A stretch of 64,000 bases of DNA from the NCBI RefSeq assembly GCF_000772945.1, contig NZ_JPVN01000017.1, forward strand, positions 1-64,000. The letters run 5' to 3'. Numbering within the stretch: position 1 is the stretch's first letter; every line of letters starts with the position of its first letter. The DNA is from Ureibacillus manganicus DSM 26584. GTDB lineage: Bacteria > Bacillota > Bacilli > Bacillales_A > Planococcaceae. The notes under the pieces are model-generated. The model worked only from the letters and a program-made list of their open reading frames with translations, was not told the origin of the DNA and searched no databases. Of the stretch, positions 17,360 to 26,754 are shown one piece after another. Position numbers and translations under genes: made by a program.

Positions 17360-18870
17360 TATGATTCTCCTTCGATAGACTGCTGTTTTAGATTCTTTTT
17401 CTTCATTTCATTCCAGAGGATCCGCCCAAGAATGAAAAGAGTAACAATAATTACAACAGCTGAAATAGGTCTTGTGATGAAAATAGAGAAATCATTTTGT
17501 GATAATAACATTGATCGTCTAAAGTTTGTTTCGATAATTGGTGCTAAAATCATTGCAAGAAGTAAAGGGGCTAATGGGATCCCAAACTTCAATAGTAAAT
17601 AGCCTAAAAAACCGAATACTAACATAATTAGTACATCAAATGTTGAATTTGAAATAGAATAGGAACCTAAAATACAAAAGACAACGATCGTAGGCATTAG
17701 TATAGATTCGGGAATTTGTAAAATTTTTGGTAGCACTTTAGCGGCACCAAGACCTAAAATGAGTAGGAAAATATTCGAAATGATTAATGCTGTAAAGATT
17801 CCATAAATAATATCACCATTTGTAGTAAATAATGTTGGTCCAGGTGTTAGACCTTGAATCATTAAAGCTCCTAACAATACAGCCGTTATAACATCCCCTG
17901 GAATTCCTAAAGTTAGTAGGGGTACCAGAGCACCTCCTGTTACAGCACTATTTGCTGATTCAGTAGCTGCAATACCGTCGATATTTCCTTTTCCAAATTT
18001 CTTCTTATCTTCTTCATTTGAGGCTCTTTTTAATTCATTGTATGCGACAAATGAAGCCACTCCAGAACCTGTAGCAGGAATAATTCCTATAAATGTACCA
18101 ATTGCAGATGATCGTAAAATGTTAAACCAATTTTTCTTTAAATCGGTAAATTTCATACCAATCGACGTTTCTGCTAGCCTTGCTTTCATCTGCTCAGATT
18201 TTCCTTCAAGTCTTGTTAGTACTTCTGAAATAGCAAATAATCCTATTAATGCTGGAACGACATCTATTCCATTTAATAGATTAGCATTTTCGAAAGTAAA
18301 GCGGTTTGTCCCTGTAATCGGATCCATTCCAATAAGTGCAATAAAGAAACCGATTAACCCTGCAATAAGACCCTTTAAAAGGGAATCACCTGAAACACCT
18401 GCAACAATTGAAATGCCAAATAAACCAAGGGCAAAATACTCAGGTGGCCCAAATGTTAAAGCTACATTAGCAAGTTGTGGAGCAATTAAAATTAGCGCTA
18501 AACAACTGAGTAAACCACCAACAGCAGAAGCAACTGTTGTCATAGTTAAAGCCTTTTTTGCTTCTCCTTTTTTCGTTAATGCAGGACCTTCTAAAAGTGC
18601 TGCCGCTGCCGCAGCTGTTCCAGGAGTGCCGACTAAAATAGAAGTTAAAGAACCTGCATAAACTGCTCCAACGTATACACCAAGTAGGGCACTGAATGCT
18701 ACTACTGGGTCAATACCAAATGTTAAAGGAATTAGTAAGGCAATCCCCATTGTTGCTGTAAGACCAGGAAGTGATCCAAATACAATACCTAATGCTACAC
18801 CGAGTAAATTTGCAATAATAGCAGCAGGTACTAATGCATATAAAATACCTTCAATTACTTCTGTGGACAT
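17359..18870 (-). CDS. tctA: Tripartite tricarboxylate transporter large membrane subunit TctA
   Basis: 503 residues with about twelve hydrophobic segments. It carries the TctA signatures GIVFGSLPGLTATMGIALLIP near residue 30 and its pseudo-repeat GIIPATGSGVASFVAYNELKR (about 263-283). Additional family motifs are GVYVGAVYAGSLTSILVGTPG and TLGIPGDVITAVLLGALMIQG. It forms the secondary-active membrane complex with TctB and receives substrate from the lipoprotein TctC. It is the third gene of tctCBA and overlaps the M20 peptidase gene by 1 nt. Confidence 0.96.
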   Translation of the reverse strand: MSTEVIEGILYALVPAAIIANLLGVALGIVFGSLPGLTATMGIALLIPLTFGIDPVVAFSALLGVYVGAVYAGSLTSILVGTPGTAAAAAALLEGPALTKKGEAKKALTMTTVASAVGGLLSCLALILIAPQLANVALTFGPPEYFALGLFGISIVAGVSGDSLLKGLIAGLIGFFIALIGMDPITGTNRFTFENANLLNGIDVVPALIGLFAISEVLTRLEGKSEQMKARLAETSIGMKFTDLKKNWFNILRSSAIGTFIGIIPATGSGVASFVAYNELKRASNEEDKKKFGKGNIDGIAATESANSAVTGGALVPLLTLGIPGDVITAVLLGALMIQGLTPGPTLFTTNGDIIYGIFTALIISNIFLLILGLGAAKVLPKILQIPESILMPTIVVFCILGSYSISNSTFDVLIMLVFGFLGYLLLKFGIPLAPLLLAMILAPIIETNFRRSMLLSQNDFSIFITRPISAVVIIVTLFILGRILWNEMKKKNLKQQSIEGES

Positions 18871-18882
18871 GTATTTCCCCTC

Positions 18883-19332
18883 CTACTCAAAAAATCCTGG
18901 TAATGGTATATTGAAAGCTTTTGTGAATATGAGATATAAAAGAATAGGAAGAATCACAGAAACCCCGATTAAAAGAACAGGTTTCCTAACTCCAAATATA
19001 AACTGAGCTACTAATAAAAATACGATTGTTGAGATGATAAAACCAGTAACAAAGAATAGCAGAACATATCCAATTAGTACTCCAGTAAATATGAAAATTG
19101 TTAATAGTATATTTTTATCAAGTTGGAATGTATCTTTACTTGCCTTCCACTTAAAAATGGTATTTACAACTAAAATAATGGAAGCAATCATTAATAATGT
19201 TAGAATTAGTTTAGGAAAAAATGATGGTCCATATGGTTGGTTAGAATCTATTTGACTAGTGAAGAAAAATCCAATAGTAGCCAAAGAGAAGAGCAGGGTA
19301 CCTGCTCCTAGGTCGATCACTTCTTTTTTCAT
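18883..19332 (-). CDS. tctB: Tripartite tricarboxylate transporter small membrane subunit TctB
   Basis: 149 residues with four hydrophobic segments, the standard TctB size (PF07331). It shows GPSFFPKLILTLLMIASIIL near residue 34 and a C-terminal F...PLPGFFE end typical of the family. It lies between tctC (17 nt away) and tctA (12 nt away) and is assigned as much by this conserved order as by sequence. Confidence 0.92.
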   Translation of the reverse strand: MKKEVIDLGAGTLLFSLATIGFFFTSQIDSNQPYGPSFFPKLILTLLMIASIILVVNTIFKWKASKDTFQLDKNILLTIFIFTGVLIGYVLLFFVTGFIISTIVFLLVAQFIFGVRKPVLLIGVSVILPILLYLIFTKAFNIPLPGFFE

Positions 19333-19349
19333 AGTTCTACGCTCCTTAT

Positions 19350-20330
19350 TTACTTAAGCGATTGAATGACTTCTGCATTTTTAACATTCTCTTGTTCTAC
19401 TTTTGTTTTAAAATCTTGAGAGTTTAAATAACGTATTGGTAAACCTGCATTTTTAAATTGAGCAATAACATCTTCATCTTCAAGTGCTTTTTTAATTGCT
19501 TCATCTAATGTAGTAATAATTTCTTCTGGTGTTCCTTTTGGCGCCATAAAGCCGAACCATGCACCATTCCCGATTAATTCAAAGCCAAGTTCCCCAAAAG
19601 TAGGCACTTCGGGTAAATCTTCTAATCTTTCTTCAGATGTAACTGCTAAAATTCTTAAACCATTCCCGTTATGAGGAATAATTTCTGAAACAGTGTTAAC
19701 AGATGCTGTCGTATGATTTCCTAATAGAGCACTTACAGCTTCAGCACCACCTTCAAATGGAATATGCTCCATCTCTACACCGTCTAAAGTAGCAAGGAAT
19801 GCAGAAGTTACAACATGTTGGTGAAGGCCGGCACCAGTAGTTCCATAAGTTACTGATTTCGGGTTATTTTTAGCTTGATCAAGTAACTCATCCAAAGATT
19901 TAACAGTAGAACTTTCATTTACAGCAATTCCATAAGGTGCCTCTGAAATTTGAGCAATTTGTTCGAAATCCTCTGTTACGGTATAACCAACATCATTTGA
20001 ATTTGGAGTTAATGTGGAAGGTCCTACAGCAGTTAAAATAATATTGTATCCATCAGCTTTAGATGATTTGACTGCATTCATCCCAATTGAACCAGCTCCA
20101 CCAGGTTTAGAAATTACATTTACGGTTTGCTTTAATTCTTTTTGTAAAAATTCTGCAATAATACGAGCTTGTAAATCGCCACTACCTCCAGCAGCATATG
20201 GAATTGTAATGTTAATCGTACGACTTGGGTAATCGCTACCGTTTGTAGTACTCCCACTACTAGCGCTAGTTGAACACGCAGCTAGAACAACTATTAATAA
20301 TAAGGTGCTTACTAATTTCAAAAATCTCAT
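19350..20330 (-). CDS. tctC: TctC/Bug-family solute-binding lipoprotein
   Basis: 326 residues. A lipoprotein signal ends in the lipobox VLAAC with Cys19. The mature part is a Bug-type binding protein: YPSRTINITIPYAAGGSGDLQAR, then VISKPGGAGSIG, and TYGTTGAGLHQHV in the first lobe. This family binds carboxylates through two ordered water molecules and two beta-beta loops. It leads the operon tctC-tctB-tctA-M20 peptidase, divergent from a LysR regulator. Whether the ligand is citrate-like or an acylated amino acid is unknown; the co-transcribed peptidase favours the latter (inference). Confidence 0.95.
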   Translation of the reverse strand: MRFLKLVSTLLLIVVLAACSTSASSGSTTNGSDYPSRTINITIPYAAGGSGDLQARIIAEFLQKELKQTVNVISKPGGAGSIGMNAVKSSKADGYNIILTAVGPSTLTPNSNDVGYTVTEDFEQIAQISEAPYGIAVNESSTVKSLDELLDQAKNNPKSVTYGTTGAGLHQHVVTSAFLATLDGVEMEHIPFEGGAEAVSALLGNHTTASVNTVSEIIPHNGNGLRILAVTSEERLEDLPEVPTFGELGFELIGNGAWFGFMAPKGTPEEIITTLDEAIKKALEDEDVIAQFKNAGLPIRYLNSQDFKTKVEQENVKNAEVIQSLK

Positions 20331-20356
20331 TTGAACCCCTCCGAGTAATATTTTGA

Positions 20357-20393
20357 GTGAAAATTCTAATTATTCCCCCTGGTGAAAATTCTA
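20357..20393. promoter_or_regulatory. Direct repeat in the tctC-lysR divergent promoter region
   Basis: GTGAAAATTCTA occurs at 20357-20368 and again at 20382-20393, 25 bp apart, between divergent tctC and lysR. Two-and-a-half-turn spacing of half-sites is compatible with a LysR-type activator tetramer. Assignment is by position and repeat only. Confidence 0.4.
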
Positions 20394-20467
20394 GATGTTG
20401 CCGTATAATATGTAAAATATATATTATAACTATTAAATATATATTTTTTATATAAGGGGTGAGATAA

Positions 20468-21370
20468 ATGGATTCAGAGCGTTTGAGATACTTTGTTGAG
20501 GTAATAGAAAAGGGATCGATATCTAAAGCTGCGTTATCACTAAACATGACCCAGCCTCCTTTAAGCATTGCCTTAAAGAAATTAGAAGAAGAATTAGGAA
20601 CACCTTTATTTATAAGGAAGGGGAAAAAAGTAATAGTAAATGATACAGGTAAACTATTATATAAGCGCGGTAAAGAGTTATTATTATCAACCGAACAAGT
20701 GAAAAATGAAATCGTAGAGTTTAGTAATGGGAAACAATCGGAGGTTACAATAGGGTGTTCGACCATTGCCAATTTAACAATCATTCCTGAAGTTGTTAAA
20801 AGACTAAATGAACGAAACTTAAAAATAACAATACGTGTATTAGAAGGAAATGCAGCTTTTATTTTAGATCAACTCAGACAACACAAAATGGATATTGGAA
20901 TCATGAGAAATATTTTTAGTGAAAACGATTTACATACAACAGCATTACTTTCTGAAAATCTATATGTAGCTTTACCACACAATCATCCATACGCTCAATA
21001 TGAAACGATTAGCTTAGATAAACTATCAAACGAAAACTTCCTTATGCCTCATACAACCATGGGATTAGGAATTTCAGATTTTATTTTAGAAGCTTGTCAA
21101 GTTCATGGATATACACCAAAAATTATTTATTGGGGCACCGAAACAATCCCAATGTTAAATATGGTAAAAGAAGGGCTGGGTATAGCTTTTGCACCTGAAC
21201 TATTTACAAAATTAAAAGATTACAAGATGCCACCTTTAGTAAAGTTAGTGAATCCTACAATTAGTGCGAAACTTAATTTAGTGACATTAAAAAATAGTGT
21301 AAAAAGCTTACCAACTGAACAATTTCTTGAGGTAACGAAAGAGGTTATTAATGAATTGGCGATAGAATAG
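20468..21370 (+). CDS. LysR family regulator, divergent from tctCBA
   Basis: 300 residues: an N-terminal winged HTH (MDSERLRYFVEVIEKGSISKAA, then NMTQPPLSIALKKLEEELGTPLF, residues 1-55) and a C-terminal type 2 periplasmic-binding-like effector domain from about residue 90. The ATG follows AAGGGGTGAG. Divergent orientation 137 bp from tctC makes it the probable activator of the transporter/peptidase operon, with the imported acid as co-inducer (inference). Downstream lies a palindromic repeat shared with the convergent YfcC gene. Confidence 0.93.
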   Translation: MDSERLRYFVEVIEKGSISKAALSLNMTQPPLSIALKKLEEELGTPLFIRKGKKVIVNDTGKLLYKRGKELLLSTEQVKNEIVEFSNGKQSEVTIGCSTIANLTIIPEVVKRLNERNLKITIRVLEGNAAFILDQLRQHKMDIGIMRNIFSENDLHTTALLSENLYVALPHNHPYAQYETISLDKLSNENFLMPHTTMGLGISDFILEACQVHGYTPKIIYWGTETIPMLNMVKEGLGIAFAPELFTKLKDYKMPPLVKLVNPTISAKLNLVTLKNSVKSLPTEQFLEVTKEVINELAIE

Positions 21371-21382
21371 TGGTGGAAAGGG

Positions 21383-21403
21383 GGGACAGGTTATGCCTGT
21401 CCC
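21383..21403. terminator. GGGACAGG...CCTGTCCC palindrome between convergent genes
   Basis: Perfect 8-bp arms with a 5-nt loop (TTATG), between lysR (stop 21370) and the minus-strand YfcC-type gene (stop 21432). It is a member of the dispersed palindrome family and well placed as a bidirectional terminator, although a U-tract is lacking. Confidence 0.55.
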
Positions 21404-21431
21404 TCTGTCCCTGAATCACAAAACACTAATA

Positions 21432-22886
21432 TTAAAACCCAACCCATCCAATCGATGCAATGTAGTAGAGAATTATTGAACCTACAACCATCCATATAAT
21501 GAATAAAGGGATCATAAATTTAATCCAGGAACCGAAGTTTGCTCTTGCGATAGCTATCGCTCCCATAGTAGCACCAAGAGTAGGAATGATTAAATTTCCT
21601 AAACCTCCTCCAAATTGTATTGAAGTAACTAATACTTGATCAGTCATTCCAAGCATATCTGCAACGGGTTGTAAAATAGGCATCATCACTCCACTCATTC
21701 CAGATCCAGATGGTACTAAGAAGTTGAATATAAGTGCAACTAAGAAAATAAAAATAGATGTAATACCAAGTGAGAAGTCTCCTAATGAACTTGTCATGAA
21801 GTTAATAACAGTACTCAAAATATTACCTTTTTCTAGAATAATACTTACGGTTCTTGCTAAACCAATTACAACAGCAACTACAACCATATCATTTAGTCCC
21901 TTAGTAAAAGCTCCAACCATCTCATCTAATGATTTTCTTTTCACAACAAAAGCAACTATAAATGCTAACATGAATACTGTAATTACTGCGCCGTTATTAT
22001 AAAGTGCCGCCCAATTTAGAACAAGATTTCCATAAGCTAAAATAATTGGAGAAATAATAACAGTTCCAATAACGACTACGTCTTGCCAAGTAACTTTCTG
22101 TGCTTTATCAATTTTAACTTCACTTTCTTCTTGACCATTCATTGTGATCCATTCTGTATTTCCCATTGCACTTTTTGAAGGGTCCTTTAAAACTTTACGA
22201 GCATATAGGACGACATAAGCTGCTGTAATTGGCATGAAAATTAAAAACATAATTGTTCGTCCAATATATCCTGAGTAAAGTGGAATACCAGCAAATAGTT
22301 GCGCAATATATGCTTCGCCATTTGGAGCAACTGAAAATGCAAGAAATAGAGGTAAAAATGTAACTGCTAATGCTGTTATCGGATCTAACTTTAACTTACG
22401 GGTTAGTATGACCCCTAATGTGACAAATACAATCATCATGTCGCCGCCAAGGAAAAATCCTATGAAGGACATTAATAAGAACATACCTAATACAAGAACA
22501 TTAGGTCCAGCATTTTCGAATCTCATAATTAAAGCACTGATAATTTTATTGATCGAATCTAATTGGAATATCCCACCTAGTAAACCACCCATGAAAAGAA
22601 TAGTAATAATTACATTACTAGCTTTAACTCCACCTTCTAATATAAGTGTTAATGCATAAATTGGATTGACAGGAGTACCTTCCACACTATGATAAGTACC
22701 AGGAATCAATTTGCCATCTTCAGAATACTCAAAATTTCCTGCTGGAATAATATAAGTTAATATACACGCTATTAACATCATTAGTAACATCATAATAATG
22801 ACATTCGGTAATCTAAATTTGAATTTTTTCATTGGACTTTTCACTTCATTTTTAGATTCTATTTTAGAGTTTATCTTCGTAACCAT
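21432..22886 (-). CDS. YfcC-family (C4-dicarboxylate anaerobic carrier-like) transporter
   Basis: A 484-residue membrane protein with about 12 hydrophobic segments in the YfcC/DcuC-like family (PF03606). Conserved stretches include YIIPAGNFEYSEDGK, FMGGLLGGIFQL and GGDMMIVFVTLGVILTRKL; the second half has NFLVPSGSGMSGVMMPILQP. Bacterial relatives move arginine/ornithine, dipeptides or short organic acids. The ATG at 22886, with AAGGGGGAA upstream, is chosen over an ORF start 32 codons earlier that has no site. It lies 26 nt after the MFS gene in a four-gene unit with an M20 amidohydrolase and MalY, so the imported compound is probably an amino-acid derivative. Confidence 0.88.
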   Translation of the reverse strand: MVTKINSKIESKNEVKSPMKKFKFRLPNVIIMMLLMMLIACILTYIIPAGNFEYSEDGKLIPGTYHSVEGTPVNPIYALTLILEGGVKASNVIITILFMGGLLGGIFQLDSINKIISALIMRFENAGPNVLVLGMFLLMSFIGFFLGGDMMIVFVTLGVILTRKLKLDPITALAVTFLPLFLAFSVAPNGEAYIAQLFAGIPLYSGYIGRTIMFLIFMPITAAYVVLYARKVLKDPSKSAMGNTEWITMNGQEESEVKIDKAQKVTWQDVVVIGTVIISPIILAYGNLVLNWAALYNNGAVITVFMLAFIVAFVVKRKSLDEMVGAFTKGLNDMVVVAVVIGLARTVSIILEKGNILSTVINFMTSSLGDFSLGITSIFIFLVALIFNFLVPSGSGMSGVMMPILQPVADMLGMTDQVLVTSIQFGGGLGNLIIPTLGATMGAIAIARANFGSWIKFMIPLFIIWMVVGSIILYYIASIGWVGF

Positions 22887-22912
22887 AAATTTCCCCCTTG
22901 TGTATAAATAAT

Positions 22913-24082
22913 TTACATTGCTTTTTGAAACCCCTTTGCTAAAACGATAGAAATAAAGAGTAGTAAAACTATAAAAATCCATAACACATTAAAATGAGGA
23001 ATTGTTTCTAATAATCCACCCCCGATTATAGGACCGAGTATACTACCAAAACTGAACACAATTCCTGATAATACAGTCCCCATTGGAATGAGTTGTTTTG
23101 GTATTAAATCGATCATGTAAGCAATTCCTAAAGAGTATATGGACCCAACAAACATACCTGCTATACATAACATAGAGATTAATAAAATAATATTGTTAAA
23201 GAAAATGACACCAACAACAAATGAGATAGTACCAATGGCAGTTGCAATCGCTAGAATTTTTCTTCTTCCAAAACGGTCACTCATGATTCCTAAAGGAATT
23301 TGAAATAAGATACTTCCTAATGCAAATACTGAAACGAGCACGGAAATTAATGTTAAATCAAGATTGGATCGTAATACTTGAGTAGGTAAATTGACATTAA
23401 TGACAGATTCTAAAACGCCATAGGTAAAAGGGAATAATAAGGCAACCCAAGCGTAATTTAAAACGAGTTTAAATCTAGTAAAGAAATCCATTAAACGAAA
23501 GTTAACTTGCTCGTCATACTGAATGGAATGTCTATTTTCTAAAAACAAGACAATAATAAAAACTGTAATACTTAAACAGGCTAATATGAGAAATGGTAGA
23601 TTTTCATTGTATTCTATTAGACTAGTAGCATAAGGTCCAATAGCAAATCCTAATCCGAAACATAATCCATAAATTGAGATAATTAGACCTCTTTGTTTTT
23701 GCCCAACGGTGGAAGTAATCCATGTTTGAGATGCTAGTGCGCACATATTCGCCCCAATACCGATCAATAGTCTTAACAAGAACCAAATGAAGATCGATTC
23801 AAAAACGACAAATAGAAGGTTAGAGATAAATGTTATGGTTAAACCGACTAAGATTACATTTTTAAACCCAAATTTACGAATAACCATTTCCATAAAAGGT
23901 GACGCAATTAATATTCCAATATAAAAAGCTGATGAGTGAAATCCAGAGATTGTTGGTGAAATCCCTTGTTGTTCAAAGATTATGGATATAACTGGCATGA
24001 GCAAACCTTGAGAAATACCGGAAACTACAACGGTTATTAATAGAACAAACAAGACAGATTTTTTTAGTGTGTTAGTCTCCAC
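22913..24082 (-). CDS. MFS transporter
   Basis: A 389-residue major facilitator with 12 predicted segments. The loop 2-3 motif is degenerate (MVIRKFGFKN), but the loop 8-9 copy is clear (GIMSDRFGRRK, about residues 264-274). The closest feel is to YwfA/AraJ-like sugar or drug exporters; the substrate is not predictable. The GTG start has AAGGAG upstream. In the same direction as, and between, the M20 amidohydrolase and YfcC genes, it may export a by-product of the operon. Confidence 0.85.
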   Translation of the reverse strand: METNTLKKSVLFVLLITVVVSGISQGLLMPVISIIFEQQGISPTISGFHSSAFYIGILIASPFMEMVIRKFGFKNVILVGLTITFISNLLFVVFESIFIWFLLRLLIGIGANMCALASQTWITSTVGQKQRGLIISIYGLCFGLGFAIGPYATSLIEYNENLPFLILACLSITVFIIVLFLENRHSIQYDEQVNFRLMDFFTRFKLVLNYAWVALLFPFTYGVLESVINVNLPTQVLRSNLDLTLISVLVSVFALGSILFQIPLGIMSDRFGRRKILAIATAIGTISFVVGVIFFNNIILLISMLCIAGMFVGSIYSLGIAYMIDLIPKQLIPMGTVLSGIVFSFGSILGPIIGGGLLETIPHFNVLWIFIVLLLFISIVLAKGFQKAM

Positions 24083-24152
24083 TGCTGGTTCTCCTTATCG
24101 CAATTATTGGTGATAAAGACTATGAAAAACATAAAGTGTGCCTCTTAAGATC

Positions 24153-25427
24153 TTAAATTTGAAAACCATTATCTATAAATAAGTCTTTTACAGATCTCTT
24201 ATAAGGTGTAAATTTAATATCTGCACCTGCATTCAAAAAATTAATAGCATATTCAACTGTTGAAGCAATACCTATCTTTAAAGCGCTTTCATCAATATCG
24301 AAATTTTCATTATGATGTTCTGCACCTGAACCTAGTTCTTCATTTGCAATGCCTAAGAATGCAAAAACCCCTGGGAAATATTTTTGATAGATTGAAAAGG
24401 ATTCCGATGCCATCCATGCTGGATATTTATAATTCACTTCGCTCCCTAAAGCTTTTGAAACGGCTTCAGTAGCAATTTGAGAACATTGTTCGTTGTTGTA
24501 GACGATCAGATCCATCGCTTTTGGTTCTGAAATATAGTTGAATTGACAATGATGAAGATCACAAATTTTAGTTAAAATCTCTTTAAACTTAATTTCAGCT
24601 TGTTTCCCTTGAGAAAAGTGTAAAAATCTACACGTTCCTGAAAACGTCAATGTTTGTGGAATAATATTAGCAGCATTTCCATATTCAATCGTTCCAATTG
24701 AAAGAGCTATTGGGTCAAAAGGATTCAATCCAGTTAATCGCATTGACTTGATATTTTGGTAGAAGTCTGTGAAACAATCGAGTGGTGCGATGGATAAATC
24801 GGGTCTTGAACCATGACCGCTTTTTCCTTCAATCATCACTTTAAATGCGAACGCACTAGCCATCCGAGGACCTGCTTCAACAGAAATCTTCCCTGCAGGA
24901 ATATCCGATTTTAAATGTGTTCCCCAAACTCCATCTGCACCGATTTCATGTAATCTAGTTAAAAGATTATAGATTCCACCACCAATTTCTTCCGCTTGTT
25001 CAAAGGCTAAAATAATGGTTCCATTTATTAATTCTTTGTGTGCTGTTAGAATTTTTGCAGCACCTAGTAGCATAGCTGTATGAGCATCGTGGCCACATGT
25101 ATGAGCAGCGGCATCGTTTTTGGAAACGACTTCTTTCTTTTGTTTTAAATTGAACTCCGATTCCTTCATAGGTAACGCATCTAGATCAGCACGTAAAATC
25201 ACTTTTTTCCCTGGTTTGTTGCCCACTATATAGCCAATAATGCCGCCATTCTCCACAATCTCAAAAGGTATGGACATTTTATTTAACTCATTTGTGACAT
25301 ATTGAATAGTGTTTTTTTCTTGTAGTCCAATTTCCGGGTTTTCATGTAAAAAACGGCGAGTACGTATGACATAATCTTCTATATCCAGTGCCTCTTTTAA
25401 AACGTCTAGTGAAGTTTTATTTACCAT
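24153..25427 (-). CDS. M20 amidohydrolase (hippurate/IAA-amino acid hydrolase type)
   Basis: 424 residues in the M20D subgroup. The dinuclear metal site motif HTCGHDAHTAMLLGAA (about residues 108-123) contains the Cys and His ligands, EQAEEIGGG gives the catalytic Glu pair, and GVWGTHLKSDIPAGK supplies the next His. The lid domain begins near KVMIEGKSGHGSRP. The family cleaves N-acyl amino acids or peptides such as hippurate, N-acetyl amino acids and aminobenzoyl-glutamate. It is 18 nt after the MalY gene. An acyl-cysteine or similar sulfur amino-acid derivative would link both enzymes (inference). Confidence 0.92.
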   Translation of the reverse strand: MVNKTSLDVLKEALDIEDYVIRTRRFLHENPEIGLQEKNTIQYVTNELNKMSIPFEIVENGGIIGYIVGNKPGKKVILRADLDALPMKESEFNLKQKKEVVSKNDAAAHTCGHDAHTAMLLGAAKILTAHKELINGTIILAFEQAEEIGGGIYNLLTRLHEIGADGVWGTHLKSDIPAGKISVEAGPRMASAFAFKVMIEGKSGHGSRPDLSIAPLDCFTDFYQNIKSMRLTGLNPFDPIALSIGTIEYGNAANIIPQTLTFSGTCRFLHFSQGKQAEIKFKEILTKICDLHHCQFNYISEPKAMDLIVYNNEQCSQIATEAVSKALGSEVNYKYPAWMASESFSIYQKYFPGVFAFLGIANEELGSGAEHHNENFDIDESALKIGIASTVEYAINFLNAGADIKFTPYKRSVKDLFIDNGFQI

Positions 25428-25445
25428 AATAATAACCTCCTATCT

Positions 25446-26621
25446 TTAATTGAACTCTTTCGCAATTCGAACAAATGCTTCTTGTACAAGACTTCTTGGT
25501 GATGGGAGACAGATTCTTTGGAAATCTTCATATTCTTTTCCAAACATTTTCCCATCTTCTAAGACAACATTCGCCTTGTTATAAATTCGATCATGCACTT
25601 CTTGTGGTGTTAAGTTATAGCCACTAAAATCCATCCATAAGACATAGGTGCCTTCGGGAATACGGTATTTTACTTGAGGCATCTGTTCACTTAAAAATCG
25701 ATCCACCCATTCAAATGTTCCATCCAAATATTCTTTTAGTTGACCCAGCCATTCATCACATTCGTTATAAGCTGCAATGAGTGCAGCAATTGCGAAAGGC
25801 GTAGGGGACTGCATTCCTTGTACCGTTTCATATTTTTTTCTTAACTCTTCATTTTGAATAATCGTGTTTGAGCAATGTAAACCAGCTACATTAAATGTTT
25901 TGTTAATAGCAGTGAGAGTAATTAAATGATCATAATTTGTGATTGATGCTAATGGATGAAAGGCTGCGTTTTTCCGTATTAAATCTCCATGAATTTCGTC
26001 ACTAATAATAATTAAGTTATTTCTTTCGCCAATTTCTGCGATTCTACGAAGTTCTTCTTTTGTAAAAATGCGACCAGAAGGATTATGTGGGTTGCAAAGG
26101 ATGAGTAATTTATTTTTAGGGTCTTGCGCTTGTATTTCTAGCTCTTCAAAATTGAATTGATATTGGTTGTTTTCATCTAGTACTAGATGGTTATCAACGA
26201 TTGTACGTCCATTATTTTCAATAGCAGTTGCAAATGGCGGGTAAGAAGGACGTTGAATGATGATTCCATCTCCAAGTTCGCTAAATGCTTTTACACATGT
26301 ATTGATGGCATTAACGGTTCCTGGGCTATAAACGATCTGTTGTTTTTCGATCTGCCAATTATATTTTCTGCTAAACCAATTTTGGATCGACTGATAGTAT
26401 TCATCTGGAATGATTGAATAACCAAATATTTTATTGTCAATGACTTTTTGCATAGCTTGGATAATGGGTTCCGCGACTGGAAAATCCATATCAGCTATAA
26501 ATAGGGGCAATGTATCATTGTCAAAACGTTCTGTAAAACCAATTGATTTGATAAGTTCACCCCCATCCCACTTTACAGAGTTACTATTCCTTCTATTTAC
26601 AACAGTGTCAAAGAGTTGCAT
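25446..26621 (-). CDS. MalY/PatB-family PLP enzyme (C-S lyase-like aminotransferase fold)
   Basis: 391 residues of fold-type I PLP enzyme in the MalY/PatB group. It shows the N-terminal SVKWD and FIADMDFPVAEPI, the PGTVNAI pocket, LLCNPHNPSGRIF, and the PLP lysine in TAINKTFNVAGL. PatB is a cystathionine/cysteine-conjugate beta-lyase; MalY also has lyase activity. It is the first gene of the unit MalY-M20-MFS-YfcC and is divergent from a MarR gene with a palindrome between them. Together with an M20 deacylase this resembles routes for N-acetylated S-substituted cysteines (inference). Confidence 0.9.
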   Translation of the reverse strand: MQLFDTVVNRRNSNSVKWDGGELIKSIGFTERFDNDTLPLFIADMDFPVAEPIIQAMQKVIDNKIFGYSIIPDEYYQSIQNWFSRKYNWQIEKQQIVYSPGTVNAINTCVKAFSELGDGIIIQRPSYPPFATAIENNGRTIVDNHLVLDENNQYQFNFEELEIQAQDPKNKLLILCNPHNPSGRIFTKEELRRIAEIGERNNLIIISDEIHGDLIRKNAAFHPLASITNYDHLITLTAINKTFNVAGLHCSNTIIQNEELRKKYETVQGMQSPTPFAIAALIAAYNECDEWLGQLKEYLDGTFEWVDRFLSEQMPQVKYRIPEGTYVLWMDFSGYNLTPQEVHDRIYNKANVVLEDGKMFGKEYEDFQRICLPSPRSLVQEAFVRIAKEFN

Positions 26622-26680
26622 AATTTCTCCCTCCCTAGTAAATTAAAATTAGTTTAGCACCTGAACTAATTGAAATCAAT

Positions 26681-26703
26681 ATTAAATTTTCAGAAAATTT
26701 AAT
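26681..26703. promoter_or_regulatory. Perfect palindrome, probable MarR operator
   Basis: ATTAAATTTTC and GAAAATTTAAT are perfect 11-bp arms around one A, in the 133-bp gap between divergent malY-type and marR genes. A TATAAT at 26726-26731 lies just downstream in the marR direction. Size, symmetry and position fit a MarR dimer site controlling both genes. Confidence 0.65.
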
Positions 26704-26754
26704 TATTTTAAGATACCAATAATGGTATAATTGGTGTAGATGGGAGGAATTAAA

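Noticed and set aside
20266-20784. 172-codon minus-strand open frame opposite lysR and tctC
   Set aside because: It overlaps two well-supported genes and their promoter and shows no family motif.
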